From contig NZ_CP043426.1 of NCBI RefSeq assembly GCF_008245025.1, forward strand, positions 682,001 through 746,000: DNA of 64,000 nt, given 5' to 3'. This stretch comes from Campylobacter lari subsp. concheus. GTDB lineage: Bacteria; Campylobacterota; Campylobacteria; Campylobacterales; Campylobacteraceae. Positions 10,507 to 19,744 of this stretch are shown piece after piece. The notes under the pieces are model-generated. The model ran no database searches and was not told where the DNA came from. It worked only from the letters and a program-made list of their open reading frames with translations. Numbering within the stretch: position 1 is the stretch's first letter; every line of letters begins with the position of its first letter. Made by a program: the position numbers and the translations under genes.

Positions 10507-10875
10507 TTATTTAAAAATTAAAAAACCAATCCATACTGCCAAAAGACAAAGGATAACATTTAAAATAATATTTAGAAAAAAGTGAAAATAATCACCACTT
10601 TGCAAAAATAGTAAATTTTCATAAGAAAAAGTTGAAAAAGTCGTAAAAGCACTTAAAAAACCTGTGCTAATTAAACTTTTAGTAAAAATATGCACACCTT
10701 TAGAGTTTGCATAAGAAAAAAACAAGCCCATTAAAAAAGATCCTATGATATTAACAAGTAAGGTACCATAAGGAAAATCATGTGGAATGATTTTATTAAA
10801 AAAGCTACTAGTAAGCATTCTGGATATGGCCCCTAAAAAGCCACCAAAACCTACAGCCAAAACCGTACTAATCAA
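10507..10875 (-). CDS. crcB: Fluoride channel CrcB/Fluc
   Basis: This four-helix membrane protein of 122 residues exports fluoride as a dual-topology dimer. The family motifs GGFLGAISRM (residues ~10-19) and FTTFSTFSYE (~78-87, with the phenylalanine-box and pore threonines) are present. It starts at TTG, overlapping the plsC stop by four bases. There is no separate leader, so no room for a fluoride riboswitch. Confidence 0.93.
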   Translation of the reverse strand: MISTVLAVGFGGFLGAISRMLTSSFFNKIIPHDFPYGTLLVNIIGSFLMGLFFSYANSKGVHIFTKSLISTGFLSAFTTFSTFSYENLLFLQSGDYFHFFLNIILNVILCLLAVWIGFLIFK

Positions 10876-11561
10876 GCTTTTGACCTTTCGTTATCTAAGA
10901 TTGTTTGCATTTTTTCTCTAGTTTGCTCAAGCCAATCATCTTTACTTATATCAACAAGATCAAGAAATACTATTTTTAAAACGCCACTATTTGCGCTAAA
11001 GTTTTGTGTATCTAAAATTTTAGCTGAATCAACAATTACCACAGGTTGGACTTTTAGATTAAGTTTTTTACTTAAAATTTTAGCTCCAACTTTAAATTTT
11101 AAAAGTTTTTGTGTTTTAGATCTTGTACCTTCTGGAAAAATAGCCAAAATTCTATCTTCTTCTAGTCTTTCTTTGGCTTCTTTTAAAAGTTTTACTAGAC
11201 CTTTTGGACTTCTATCTATACAAATAATTTTAGGTTTTTTAATCAAAGTTTTAAAAACGGGGAGTTCACCAAGTTCTTTTTTTGCTATCCAAGATATATT
11301 TTTTGGACATAAATCTTCCAAAACAACTATATCTAACAAGCTTTGATGATTGATTAAAAGTAAATTAGCTTGAGGATGTATAGAGCCTTGGGTTTGGATT
11401 TTATAATTTATTACATATTTTTGCAGTTTTGACCATGCTTTTCTGATTTTCCAAATTTTTTCCTGTGATTGCAATAATAAAAAGGCAATGCATAAAAATA
11501 TAATAGATAAAATAAATTCAATCCAAAATACTAAAGCCTTAAATCTTTGATAAATCTTCAC
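10872..11561 (-). CDS. plsC: 1-acyl-sn-glycerol-3-phosphate acyltransferase
   Basis: PlsC acylates lysophosphatidic acid to phosphatidic acid at the inner membrane. The 229-residue protein has an N-terminal membrane helix (about residues 10-29). The catalytic motif is HX4D (NHQSLLD, near residue 72), and the substrate motif FPEGTRS is near residue 143. It starts at GTG and overlaps the preceding gene by 23 bases, which suggests translational coupling. Confidence 0.93.
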   Translation of the reverse strand: MKIYQRFKALVFWIEFILSIIFLCIAFLLLQSQEKIWKIRKAWSKLQKYVINYKIQTQGSIHPQANLLLINHQSLLDIVVLEDLCPKNISWIAKKELGELPVFKTLIKKPKIICIDRSPKGLVKLLKEAKERLEEDRILAIFPEGTRSKTQKLLKFKVGAKILSKKLNLKVQPVVIVDSAKILDTQNFSANSGVLKIVFLDLVDISKDDWLEQTREKMQTILDNERSKA

Positions 11562-12744
11562 TTTTTACCCAGCCTATTTTTCCATTATTAAATAAAATTT
11601 TTTTATATTCATCTCTTGAATCTAACACTTCTACTTCTTGGTTATATTTTCCAGAATAAAAATGAGTTGAGTTAAGAGTTGGTAAAATTTGCACTTTGCT
11701 TTCAGCTTTTAATATGGCTTTATATATGTTATTTTGGGCTAAAAAACTTGCTATTAGAGCCAAAATTGCTAAGCCTAAAGCTATATAGCTTTTCTTAAAT
11801 ACAAACCATAAAGCAAAAATACCACACAAGCTCCACAAAAATACTTGCTTGTAAAAATTAAAGTCATTAGTTTTTGGATTTAAATCACTTTGTGTGCTTA
11901 TGCTATCTTCTTTAAGTTCTATTTTTAAAGAAAAATCTTTTAATTCTTTAGAATTTAAATTAAAATAAGAAAAATCAAAACGTGTTTTGCTTTTATCTAA
12001 AATAGCATAATAAAACCCACTTTGTTTTTCAAAATCACCTTTAATAGCCTCTACGCCTTGTTTTTGAATATCTTTTATGTTAAAACTTGCTAGGTTTGTA
12101 TTTTCTCCTACAAGTTCTATAAATAAAATTATATTATCATTATCAAAATGGCTTGTTTTTACTTGTTTTACTTCTAAATTATTTGCAACTATGTGTGAGT
12201 ATTTATTAGAAGGAGCGTCGATTTTTTTAAGTCTAATAGGTTTTATAATTAGTGATGAGCTTTGAAAAATATGATCATTTCTGCTTAAAGAAACGATGAT
12301 TTTATTTAAATTAGCATTTAAACTTTTTGCTTCAAACCATAATTTTGTATGATATGAATTAGCCTTTTGTTCCCAAATAAGATTAGGATTAATCCAAAGC
12401 ATATCATCATTTTTTTCAAAACTCACATTTAAATCAAAACTTACATTAGTTGTGGTGATAACCTCAAGATCTATAGCAAAAGCTTCATCTATGTAAGCCT
12501 CATCAGTGTATTCTTTTGTATTTAATACTAAAGAACCTTGAGGGATAAAATTTTCATCATTGATTTTGCTTTCATAATTACTCTCATCACTTGGAGCGAT
12601 AGTTTGATAAATTTGCTTAGCTTGATCGTCTAATTGATTGTAGTTTTTTTCTAAGATGTTATAATCTTCAAAAACGCTATTTTCTTGAGCATATAAATTA
12701 AACGCTAGTAAAAAAACACAAAAAACTTTGAAGGTTTTTAGCAA
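11539..12744 (-). CDS. Exported membrane-anchored protein with C-terminal SH3-like domain
   Basis: I do not recognise the family beyond the conserved Campylobacter gene between purQ and plsC. A signal peptide covers residues 1-19 (start TTG, core VFCVFLLAFNLYAQ). About 270 residues of beta-rich sequence follow, presumably periplasmic. Two hydrophobic helices lie near residues 303-345. The C-terminal ~50 residues (from YSGKYNQEVEVLDSR to IGWVKSEDL) resemble a bacterial SH3 domain. The architecture, an exported beta domain, membrane anchor and SH3b module, suggests a cell-envelope role. It overlaps purQ by seven bases. Confidence 0.7.
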   Translation of the reverse strand: MLKTFKVFCVFLLAFNLYAQENSVFEDYNILEKNYNQLDDQAKQIYQTIAPSDESNYESKINDENFIPQGSLVLNTKEYTDEAYIDEAFAIDLEVITTTNVSFDLNVSFEKNDDMLWINPNLIWEQKANSYHTKLWFEAKSLNANLNKIIVSLSRNDHIFQSSSLIIKPIRLKKIDAPSNKYSHIVANNLEVKQVKTSHFDNDNIILFIELVGENTNLASFNIKDIQKQGVEAIKGDFEKQSGFYYAILDKSKTRFDFSYFNLNSKELKDFSLKIELKEDSISTQSDLNPKTNDFNFYKQVFLWSLCGIFALWFVFKKSYIALGLAILALIASFLAQNNIYKAILKAESKVQILPTLNSTHFYSGKYNQEVEVLDSRDEYKKILFNNGKIGWVKSEDLSKI

Positions 12745-13388
12745 TTTAAAAATCCTTCAAACATTTTAAGTCCTACTTTTGAGCCAAGTATATCATCACA
12801 CATTCTTTCAGGGTGTGGCATAAGTCCAAAGACTTTTTTATTTTCATCGCAAATCCCAGCTATATCATTTAAAGAGCCATTTGGATTGTTGATATATCTT
12901 AATAAAATCATATCTTTATCTTCTAGCATTTTAATACCATCTTCGCTATTAAAATAATTTCCTTCACCGTGAGCAATAGGTAATTCTATAATGTCATTTT
13001 TTTGGAAATTTTTCAAAAAAGCATTATTGTTTGATACCACTTGTAATGCTTGCATTTTAGAAATAAAACTTAAGCTATTGTTGTGTTTCATAGCTCCCTT
13101 TAAAAGACCAAGCTCTAATAAAATTTGAAAACCATTGCAAATACCTAGAACATATCCACCTTTTTGTACATGTTCTTTAAGTGTTTTCATGGCAGGAGCA
13201 AGTTTTGCAATGGCTGCACATCTTAAATAATCTCCATAAGAAAATCCACCTGGTAAGATAATTAAATCTGCACTAAAATCTTGTCTTTCATGCCAAATGA
13301 TTTCAGTTTTTACGCCTAGTTTTTCAAAAGCATAAGCTGTATCAAACTCGCAATTAGTTCCAGGAAAACGAATAATAGCTACTTTCAT
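12738..13388 (-). CDS. purQ: FGAM synthase glutaminase subunit
   Basis: PurQ supplies ammonia to formylglycinamidine ribonucleotide synthase. The 216-residue class I glutamine amidotransferase has its nucleophile cysteine in GICNGFQIL (near residue 83) and the catalytic histidine in MPHPERM near the C-terminus. It overlaps purS by four bases. With purS present, the synthase must be the three-part type; the large subunit purL is not in this window. Confidence 0.97.
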   Translation of the reverse strand: MKVAIIRFPGTNCEFDTAYAFEKLGVKTEIIWHERQDFSADLIILPGGFSYGDYLRCAAIAKLAPAMKTLKEHVQKGGYVLGICNGFQILLELGLLKGAMKHNNSLSFISKMQALQVVSNNNAFLKNFQKNDIIELPIAHGEGNYFNSEDGIKMLEDKDMILLRYINNPNGSLNDIAGICDENKKVFGLMPHPERMCDDILGSKVGLKMFEGFLNC

Positions 13389-13621
13389 AATATTATCTCA
13401 TAATCTTCTATCACAGTATTTGCAAGCAATTCTTTACACATTAAATCAACTTGTTTTAAAGCTTTTTCTTTATTATCACAAGCTATATCAAAACTAATTT
13501 GTTTTGAGGTTTTAACATTTGTTATGTTATTAAAATCTAAAGAATGTAAAGCCTTTTCTATGGCTTTGCCTTGAGGATCTAAAACTCCATTTTTTAGTGT
13601 GATATTTACAATTACTTTCAT
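13385..13621 (-). CDS. purS: FGAM synthase small subunit
   Basis: This 78-residue alpha/beta protein holds PurL and PurQ together in the three-part FGAM synthase. It shows the family start MKVIVNITLKNGVLDPQGKA and the end LLANTVIEDYEI. Spacing (9 bases after purC, 4-base overlap with purQ) fits one purine module. Confidence 0.95.
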   Translation of the reverse strand: MKVIVNITLKNGVLDPQGKAIEKALHSLDFNNITNVKTSKQISFDIACDNKEKALKQVDLMCKELLANTVIEDYEIIL

Positions 13622-13629
13622 TATTTTTC

Positions 13630-14343
13630 CTAACTTAAAATTCTTTTTAATACTTCTTCATAGGCCATTTTTACATTACCTAAGTCTTGTCTGAAGCGAT
13701 CTTTGTCTAATTTTTCATTAGTTTTGCTATCCCAAAATCTACAACTATCAGGGCTAATTTCATCAGCTAGTATCATATTTCCTTCACTATCAATACCAAA
13801 TTCTAATTTAAAATCAATCAATCTTAAACCTTTAGATTCAAAGAATTTAACCAAGATAGAATTGATTTGTCTTGCAATATTTTTTATTAATTCTAAATCT
13901 TTTTCACTTTTTACTAAATTTAAAATCAAACAATGTTCATCATTGATAATAGGATCACCTAAATCATCATTTTTATAACAAAACTCAACTACAGCAAAAG
14001 GTAAAATTGTACCTTCTTTAATGCCTAATCTTTTTGTTAAAGATCCTGTAGCTACATTTCTAGTAATAACCTCAATAGGTATAATATTGCATTTTTTAAC
14101 AATTTGTTCTTTATCGCTGATAGTTTCTACTAGATGTGTTTTAATACCTTCTTTTTCTAAAAGATGAAAAATTTCAGTACTAATTTTACAATTTAACGCA
14201 CCTTTTCCTGCTTCGTTACCTCTTTTTTCTGCATTAAAAGCAGTTAAATCATCTTTAAATTCTGTGATGAGTAAATTCTCATCATCAGTCTTAAACATTT
14301 TTTTACCTTTTCCCTCGTATAAAAGATCTAGTTTTGTTGCCAT
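13630..14343 (-). CDS. purC: SAICAR synthetase
   Basis: PurC joins aspartate to CAIR in purine synthesis using ATP. The 237-residue length is normal for the bacterial form. Signature stretches are [11 protein letters not shown] at the N-terminus, NVATGSL in the middle, and LIDFKLEFG followed by [12 protein letters not shown] near residues 190-212. The gene starts one base downstream of the ctpA stop, an odd pairing of a protease with a purine gene. Confidence 0.97.
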   Translation of the reverse strand: MATKLDLLYEGKGKKMFKTDDENLLITEFKDDLTAFNAEKRGNEAGKGALNCKISTEIFHLLEKEGIKTHLVETISDKEQIVKKCNIIPIEVITRNVATGSLTKRLGIKEGTILPFAVVEFCYKNDDLGDPIINDEHCLILNLVKSEKDLELIKNIARQINSILVKFFESKGLRLIDFKLEFGIDSEGNMILADEISPDSCRFWDSKTNEKLDKDRFRQDLGNVKMAYEEVLKRILS

Positions 14344-14344
14344 T

Positions 14345-15661
14345 TTACTCTCCTTTTGTGATATTTAAAATTTTGATTGCATCTATTGCAGTTTTTAACT
14401 GTATATCATTATCAATTTGCTCTTTAGTGATGATATTTTTATTGTCTTTATTATCTTTTTTCTTTTCTTGATGTCCGATTTTGTCAAGTTCAGCTTGTAA
14501 GTGTTTTTTTAGATCGCTTTCTTTGATTTCAAAGCCATGATTTTCTTCTTTGCTTACTTTTCCTGGGAATACTTCTATATCAGGACTAACCCCGACAGCT
14601 TGTATGGTTCTACCACTTGGTAAATAATATTTTGCTATAGTAAGTCTTAAGCCTTCTTTGCCTTTTTCATCCATAGGTAATATAAGCTGTACACTGCCTT
14701 TTCCAAAGGTTTTTTCGCCTATGATAATAGCGCGTTTGAAATCTTGTAAAGCTCCGCTTACAATCTCACTCGCGCTAGCACTACCACCATTTACAAGCAC
14801 TACTAAAGGTGCGTTGGTGATTTTTTTACCAGGATTTGCTTTAAATTCTACATTCTCACTTTCTATTTTTCCTTTTTGTGAGACAATAACTCCTTTATCT
14901 ACAAAAAGATTTACCAAACCTACAGCTTGATTTAAAATACCACCTGGGTTGGTTCTAAGATCTAGTATAATTCCTTTTACATTAGAATGTTTTTTGATAG
15001 CTTTACTAGCTTCATCTACGACATTTTTATCAAAATTAGTCACTCTTAAATAAAGCAAGTTTTCATTTTCGATTAATTTTGTATAAACGCTATCTACTTT
15101 TATAATATCTCTTTTTAAATTAACATCAAATGGTTTTGTATCGCCTTTTCTATAGATAGTTAGAGTAACCTTTGTCTTGGGTTCTCCACGCATTTTAGAA
15201 ACAGCTTCATTTAAAGTCATACCTAAGGTTGATTCGTTATTAATTCTTAAGATAATATCATCAGTTTTAATGCCTGCTTTATCCGCTGGACTTCCTTCTA
15301 TAGGAGCTACAACGCTAATTGCTCCATCTTTTTGCGTAATGGTAAAACCAAGTCCACCAAATTCCCCATTAGTTTGCTCTTTAAGTTCTTTATAACCTTT
15401 TTCATCTAAGAAAGAAGAATGAGCATCTAAATTTGTTAGTAAACCTGCTATGGATTTATCAACCAAATCTGTATAATTAACATCATCAACATAGTATTGT
15501 TCTATGATAGACATGGTTCTTGTGAGTTTAGATAAAGCTTCTATTTTCTTTTCTGCTTCACTAGGAGCGGGATTTTTAGCTTGTAAATTAGTAAAAATAA
15601 AAGAAGCGGTTACTAAACTACAAATACTAGCTGCGATAATAAGATTTCTTTTTGTCTTCAA
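14345..15661 (-). CDS. ctpA: C-terminal processing (S41) protease
   Basis: This exported serine protease has a signal or anchor segment at residues 8-28. A PDZ domain covers ~100-180 (GGLGFTI, then [14 protein letters not shown]). The S41 catalytic core has a probable nucleophile S296 ([10 protein letters not shown]) and the general-base lysine K321 (FGKGSVQ). The C-terminal tail is lysine-rich. Members trim the C-termini of envelope proteins or cleave peptidoglycan-linked partners. It is first in the ten-gene minus-strand run, and a 10-bp inverted repeat lies in its leader at 15693-15720. Confidence 0.93.
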   Translation of the reverse strand: MKTKRNLIIAASICSLVTASFIFTNLQAKNPAPSEAEKKIEALSKLTRTMSIIEQYYVDDVNYTDLVDKSIAGLLTNLDAHSSFLDEKGYKELKEQTNGEFGGLGFTITQKDGAISVVAPIEGSPADKAGIKTDDIILRINNESTLGMTLNEAVSKMRGEPKTKVTLTIYRKGDTKPFDVNLKRDIIKVDSVYTKLIENENLLYLRVTNFDKNVVDEASKAIKKHSNVKGIILDLRTNPGGILNQAVGLVNLFVDKGVIVSQKGKIESENVEFKANPGKKITNAPLVVLVNGGSASASEIVSGALQDFKRAIIIGEKTFGKGSVQLILPMDEKGKEGLRLTIAKYYLPSGRTIQAVGVSPDIEVFPGKVSKEENHGFEIKESDLKKHLQAELDKIGHQEKKKDNKDNKNIITKEQIDNDIQLKTAIDAIKILNITKGE

Positions 15662-15692
15662 AGGAAAAACTCCAAAATAAATATGAATTCAT

Positions 15693-15720
15693 AAAATAAC
15701 TATCTAATTTTAGTTATTTT
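15693..15720. promoter_or_regulatory. 10-bp inverted repeat upstream of ctpA
   Basis: A perfect repeat, AAAATAACTA / TAGTTATTTT, spans an 8-base gap 32 bases upstream of the ctpA ATG, between divergent ctpA and clpB. The position argues against a terminator. An operator or a leader hairpin of the ctpA mRNA fits better. I recognise no specific regulator. Confidence 0.4.
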
Positions 15721-15806
15721 TGCTTAAAAAATCGTAAATAAAGTAAATATTTTTATGATATTAGTGTATATATATAAAAAATTATTTATAAATATAACTA
15801 AATAAA

Positions 15807-15827
15807 CTTGACAATAATAGACTAAAG
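15807..15827. promoter_or_regulatory. HAIR-like HspR operator before clpB
   Basis: The sequence CTTGACA-N7-ACTAAAG matches the HspR repeat CTTGAGT-N7-ACTCAAG in 11 of 14 arm positions with exact spacing. It overlaps the -35 element of the clpB promoter, the right place for a repressor. HspR control of clpB is known in epsilonproteobacteria; hspR itself is not in this window. Confidence 0.7.
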
Positions 15828-15836
15828 TTATATAAT
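15808..15836 (+). promoter_or_regulatory. clpB sigma70 promoter
   Basis: A full -35 TTGACA (15808-15813) is followed after 17 bases by -10 TATAAT (15831-15836), with the clpB ATG 33 bases further on. This near-consensus promoter is unusual for Campylobacter, which mostly lacks -35 boxes, and suits a gene held down by a repressor. Confidence 0.8.
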
Positions 15837-15868
15837 ACATCTCATATAAAAGTAAAAAAGGAGTAAAA

Positions 15869-18442
15869 ATGGCAAATATACAAGATTTTTTAACAGATTC
15901 TATGCTTTCAAATATAGAAAGTGCAATTTCTTTGGCCATTCATTCTAAGAATAGCGAAATAAAACCTTTGCATTTATTATGGGCTTTAAGTGTTGATGGT
16001 TCAAGTTTACTAAATCAAGTTTTTAATAAATTAAATGTTTCTAAAGAGGCATTTGAGTTAGAAGTTAAAAGTAAAATTTCATCTTTTCCTACTAGCTCAA
16101 ATGTAAATAAAGATAATATTAAATTTTCAAATGAATTTATTAATTCTTTAGAAAAAGCAAAAGGCTTAGCTTTAGAAAACAAAGATAGCTATTTAGCTGT
16201 GGATATGTGGCTTGTTTCAGAAAGTACGAGTGGGGTTATTAAAGAACTTTTATCTAAATTTGTAGATTTAAATGAGTTTAAAAAAGAATTAGAATTTATT
16301 AGAGCTGGAACTAAAATAGAAACCAAAACAAGCGACGAAACGCTTGATTCTTTGTCTAAATTTGGTATTGATTTGACTATGAAAGCCAAAAACAATGAAC
16401 TTGATCCTGTCATAGGCAGGGAAGAAGAAATTCAAAGATTAATGCAAATTTTAATCAGAAAAACTAAAAATAATCCTATTTTATTAGGTGAGCCAGGGGT
16501 AGGAAAAACTGCTGTAGTAGAAGCTTTAGCGCAAAGAATAGTAAAAAAAGATGTTCCTACTTCATTGCAAAATAAAAAAGTCATAGCCTTAGATATGAGT
16601 GCTTTAATAGCAGGAGCAAAATATAGAGGTGAATTTGAAGATAGATTAAAAGCGGTTGTAAATGAAGTAATAAAACATAAAAATATAATTTTATTTATAG
16701 ATGAAATTCATACCATTGTAGGTGCGGGTGCAAATGAAGGAAGTATGGATGCAGCAAATATTTTAAAACCTGCTTTAGCAAGAGGTGAGCTTCATACTAT
16801 AGGTGCTACAACCTTAAAAGAATATAGAAAATATTTTGAAAAAGATGCTGCTTTACAAAGAAGATTTCAACCTGTAAATGTAGCTGAACCTAGTGTAAAT
16901 GAAGCTTTGGCCATGCTTAGAGGTATAAAAGAAAAATTAGAAATTCATCATAATGTAACTATTAATGATAGTGCATTGGTAGCAGCTGTAAAACTATCTA
17001 AGCGTTATATAGCTAATAGATTTTTACCTGATAAGGCGATTGATTTAATTGATGAGGCCGCAGCAGAATTAAAAATGCAAATAGAAAGCGAGCCAAATTC
17101 TTTAAGAAAGGTTAGAAAACAAATTGAAAGCTTGGAGGTGGAAAATGAAGCTTTAAAAATGGAAGAAAATGAAGCTAATGAAAAAAGATTAGAAGAGATT
17201 AAAAAAGAATTAGCAAATTTAAAAGAAGAGCAAATCAAACTTAATGCTAAATTTGAAAATGAAAAAGCAGTATTTAATGGCATAAGTGCAAAGAAAAAAG
17301 AAATCGATACTTTAAAAAATGAAGCTATTTTAGCTAAAAATAAAGGAGATTTCCAAAAAGCTGCTGAAATAGAATATGGCAAAATTTTAGAGTGCGAAAA
17401 AGAGGTGTTAAATTTAGAAGAAAAATGGAAACAAATGACACAAGAAGGAGTTTTACTTAAAAACCAAGTAGATGAGGATTTAGTAGCTGGTATTTTAAGC
17501 AAATGGACGGGTATTAGTGTGCAAAAAATGCTTACTTCCGAAAAGCAAAAATATTTACACATTCAAGAGTATTTACAAGAAAGTGTCATAGGACAAGATG
17601 AGGCTTTGAGTGCTTTGGCTAAAGCTATTAAGCGTAATAAAGCAGGGCTAAATCAAGCAACTAAGCCTATAGGAAGCTTTTTATTTTTAGGGCCAACTGG
17701 AGTAGGTAAAACAGAAAGCGCAAAGGCTTTGGCTAAATTTTTATTTGATGATGAAAAAGCTATGGTTCGTTTTGATATGAGTGAATTTATGGAAAAACAC
17801 AGCATATCAAGACTTTTAGGTGCACCTCCAGGATATATAGGGCATGAAGAAGGAGGGGAATTAACTGAAGCTGTTAGAAGAAAGCCTTATAGTGTGATTT
17901 TATTTGATGAAGTAGAAAAAGCTCATAAAGATGTATTTAATATACTTTTGGGAATTTTAGATGATGGTAGAGCTACAGATAGTAAAGGTGTAACGGTTGA
18001 TTTTACTAATACTATTATTATTTTAACTTCTAACATAGGTGCAAATTTTATTATGGAGTTAAAGGGTGAAGGAAGAGAAAAAGCTATCAAAGAAGCCCTT
18101 AGAAGCTTTTTTAGACCTGAGTTTTTAAATCGTTTAGATGATATTATTACTTTCAACCCTTTAGGGGAAAGTGAAGCTGAAAAAATAGTTAAATTGCTTT
18201 TTAATACTTTGCAAAAAAGTCTTGAAAATAGAGGCATTAGGGCAAGTTTGAGTGATAATGCTGCTAGGTTAATAGCAAAGGTTGGTTTTGATGTAGATTT
18301 TGGTGCAAGACCATTAAAAAGAGCTTTATATGATATGGTAGAAGATAAATTAAGTGATATGATATTATCTGATGAATTAAATGAAAATGATGAGATTATT
18401 ATAGATTCTAAAGATGATGGGATTATCATTATTAAACAATAA
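15869..18442 (+). CDS. clpB: ClpB disaggregase
   Basis: ClpB is the cytosolic Hsp104-type ATPase that rescues aggregated proteins with DnaK. The 857 residues show an N-terminal Clp domain. The first AAA module has Walker A GEPGVGKT near 207-214 and Walker [10 protein letters not shown] charged coiled-coil middle domain covers ~400-530, and the second AAA module has Walker A GPTGVGKT near 607-614. The M domain and absence of a ClpP-binding loop set it apart from ClpA/ClpC. The RBS AAGGAG precedes the ATG. Confidence 0.98.
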   Translation: MANIQDFLTDSMLSNIESAISLAIHSKNSEIKPLHLLWALSVDGSSLLNQVFNKLNVSKEAFELEVKSKISSFPTSSNVNKDNIKFSNEFINSLEKAKGLALENKDSYLAVDMWLVSESTSGVIKELLSKFVDLNEFKKELEFIRAGTKIETKTSDETLDSLSKFGIDLTMKAKNNELDPVIGREEEIQRLMQILIRKTKNNPILLGEPGVGKTAVVEALAQRIVKKDVPTSLQNKKVIALDMSALIAGAKYRGEFEDRLKAVVNEVIKHKNIILFIDEIHTIVGAGANEGSMDAANILKPALARGELHTIGATTLKEYRKYFEKDAALQRRFQPVNVAEPSVNEALAMLRGIKEKLEIHHNVTINDSALVAAVKLSKRYIANRFLPDKAIDLIDEAAAELKMQIESEPNSLRKVRKQIESLEVENEALKMEENEANEKRLEEIKKELANLKEEQIKLNAKFENEKAVFNGISAKKKEIDTLKNEAILAKNKGDFQKAAEIEYGKILECEKEVLNLEEKWKQMTQEGVLLKNQVDEDLVAGILSKWTGISVQKMLTSEKQKYLHIQEYLQESVIGQDEALSALAKAIKRNKAGLNQATKPIGSFLFLGPTGVGKTESAKALAKFLFDDEKAMVRFDMSEFMEKHSISRLLGAPPGYIGHEEGGELTEAVRRKPYSVILFDEVEKAHKDVFNILLGILDDGRATDSKGVTVDFTNTIIILTSNIGANFIMELKGEGREKAIKEALRSFFRPEFLNRLDDIITFNPLGESEAEKIVKLLFNTLQKSLENRGIRASLSDNAARLIAKVGFDVDFGARPLKRALYDMVEDKLSDMILSDELNENDEIIIDSKDDGIIIIKQ

Positions 18443-18466
18443 GCAAGTGTAATACTTGCTTATTTT
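18440..18466 (+). terminator. Terminator after clpB
   Basis: A 9-bp stem (TAAGCAAGT / ACTTGCTTA) with a 5-base loop starts at the clpB stop codon and is followed by TTTT. It separates clpB from the hyd operon. Confidence 0.75.
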
Positions 18467-18602
18467 AGAGTAAAATTATCTTATTAACATTAAATTGTAA
18501 ATACTTCGTATATTTGTTTAAAAAAATATTATTTTTTTATCTATTCTTAACAATAAATGTTTTAAAATCTTTAATGATATTTCTATATTTAAGGAACAAC
18601 AA

Positions 18603-19742
18603 ATGAGTGATTTAGATATTTTTAATCGCCGTTTAGACGCATTAGAAAAACTTCCTCTTTTGAAAAATGAGATTTCTATCTCTAAAGCCTTAGAACAATC
18701 AGGTTTTTCAAGAAGAGATTTTATGAAATGGGCTAGTGCAATGACTGCATTTTTAGCACTACCTGCTAGCTTTACTCCAGTAGTTGCAAGAGCTGCTGAG
18801 CTTAGTGATAGACTTCCAGTGATTTGGCTTCATATGGCTGAATGTACAGGATGTTCTGAGAGTTTATTAAGAAGTGATGCTCCTACTATTGATAGTTTAA
18901 TTTTTGATCATATTTCTTTAGAATATCATGAAACTATAATGGGTGCAGCAGGTTGGCAAGCTGAGCATAATCTTGAAGCTGCTATGGAAAAATATAAAGG
19001 TAGATATATTTTAATGGTAGAAGGTGGTATACCAACAGGTGCTACAGAAAACTTTTTAACTATAGGACCACACGGTAAAACAGGTAGGCAAATAGCAGTT
19101 CAAGCTTGTGATAATGCTTTGGCTATTTTTGCTATAGGTACCTGTTCGGCTTTTGGTGGTATTCAAGCTGCTAGACCTAATCCAAGTAATGCTGTAAGTT
19201 TAAGTAAAGTTACAAATAAAACAGTTATTAATGTTCCAGGTTGTCCTCCAAGCGAAAAAAACATTATAGGTAATGTGATTCATTATATATTGTATCAGAC
19301 ATTACCAGCGCTTGATGCTTATAATAGACCAAAATGGGCTTATGGATTAAGAATTCATGATCTTTGTGAAAGAAGAGGACGCTTTGATGCGGGTGAGTTT
19401 GTGCAACAATTTGGTGATGAGGGGGCAAAAAAGGGGTATTGTCTTTATAAGGTAGGCTGTAAAGGACCTTATACTTTTAATAATTGCTCAAGAGAAAGAT
19501 TTAACCAACATACTTCATGGCCAATCCAAGCTGGACATGGTTGTATAGGTTGTTCTGAACCAGATTTTTGGGATACTATGGGGCCTTTTGAAGAAGTGAT
19601 GGCAGGAAGATTGTTTGATACTGTTTATGGTTTGGGTGCTGATAGTATTTCAGATAAAATTGGTATAGGTGTGCTTTGTGTAACAGGTGTTGCTGTTGCT
19701 GCGCACGCTGTGATTGCTTCATTAGAAAAGAATAAGGATTAA
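18603..19742 (+). CDS. hydA: [NiFe] hydrogenase small subunit
   Basis: This is the electron-transfer subunit of the periplasm-facing uptake hydrogenase, carrying three iron-sulfur clusters. A Tat signal SRRDFMK is at residues 36-42, followed by a hydrophobic stretch ending near ARAA. The proximal-cluster start is ECTGCSES, and many further cysteines follow (GTCSAFGG, VPGCPPSE, CLYKVGCKGP, GHGCIGCSEPDFWD). A C-terminal hydrophobic helix (ISDKIGIGVLCVTGVAVAAHAVIA) anchors it to the membrane. The large subunit starts two bases downstream and is exported with it. Hydrogen is an important electron donor for Campylobacter. Confidence 0.97.
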   Translation: MSDLDIFNRRLDALEKLPLLKNEISISKALEQSGFSRRDFMKWASAMTAFLALPASFTPVVARAAELSDRLPVIWLHMAECTGCSESLLRSDAPTIDSLIFDHISLEYHETIMGAAGWQAEHNLEAAMEKYKGRYILMVEGGIPTGATENFLTIGPHGKTGRQIAVQACDNALAIFAIGTCSAFGGIQAARPNPSNAVSLSKVTNKTVINVPGCPPSEKNIIGNVIHYILYQTLPALDAYNRPKWAYGLRIHDLCERRGRFDAGEFVQQFGDEGAKKGYCLYKVGCKGPYTFNNCSRERFNQHTSWPIQAGHGCIGCSEPDFWDTMGPFEEVMAGRLFDTVYGLGADSISDKIGIGVLCVTGVAVAAHAVIASLEKNKD

Positions 19743-19744
19743 GA

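Noticed and set aside
10876..10900. Fluoride riboswitch in front of crcB
   Set aside because: crcB starts inside the plsC stop codon, so there is no leader to carry one.
17005..17562. Open frame of 185 codons on the minus strand inside clpB
   Set aside because: It is the complement of the coiled-coil-encoding, low-complexity part of clpB, is rich in S/F/L as such shadows are, and has no RBS. clpB is certain.
17923..18429. Open frame of 168 codons on the minus strand at the end of clpB
   Set aside because: Composition is that of an antisense shadow and the plus-strand clpB frame is conserved to its end.
18498..18515. AAATAC...GTATATTT dyad upstream of hydA
   Set aside because: The arms are offset by two bases and composition makes chance likely; no regulator matches.
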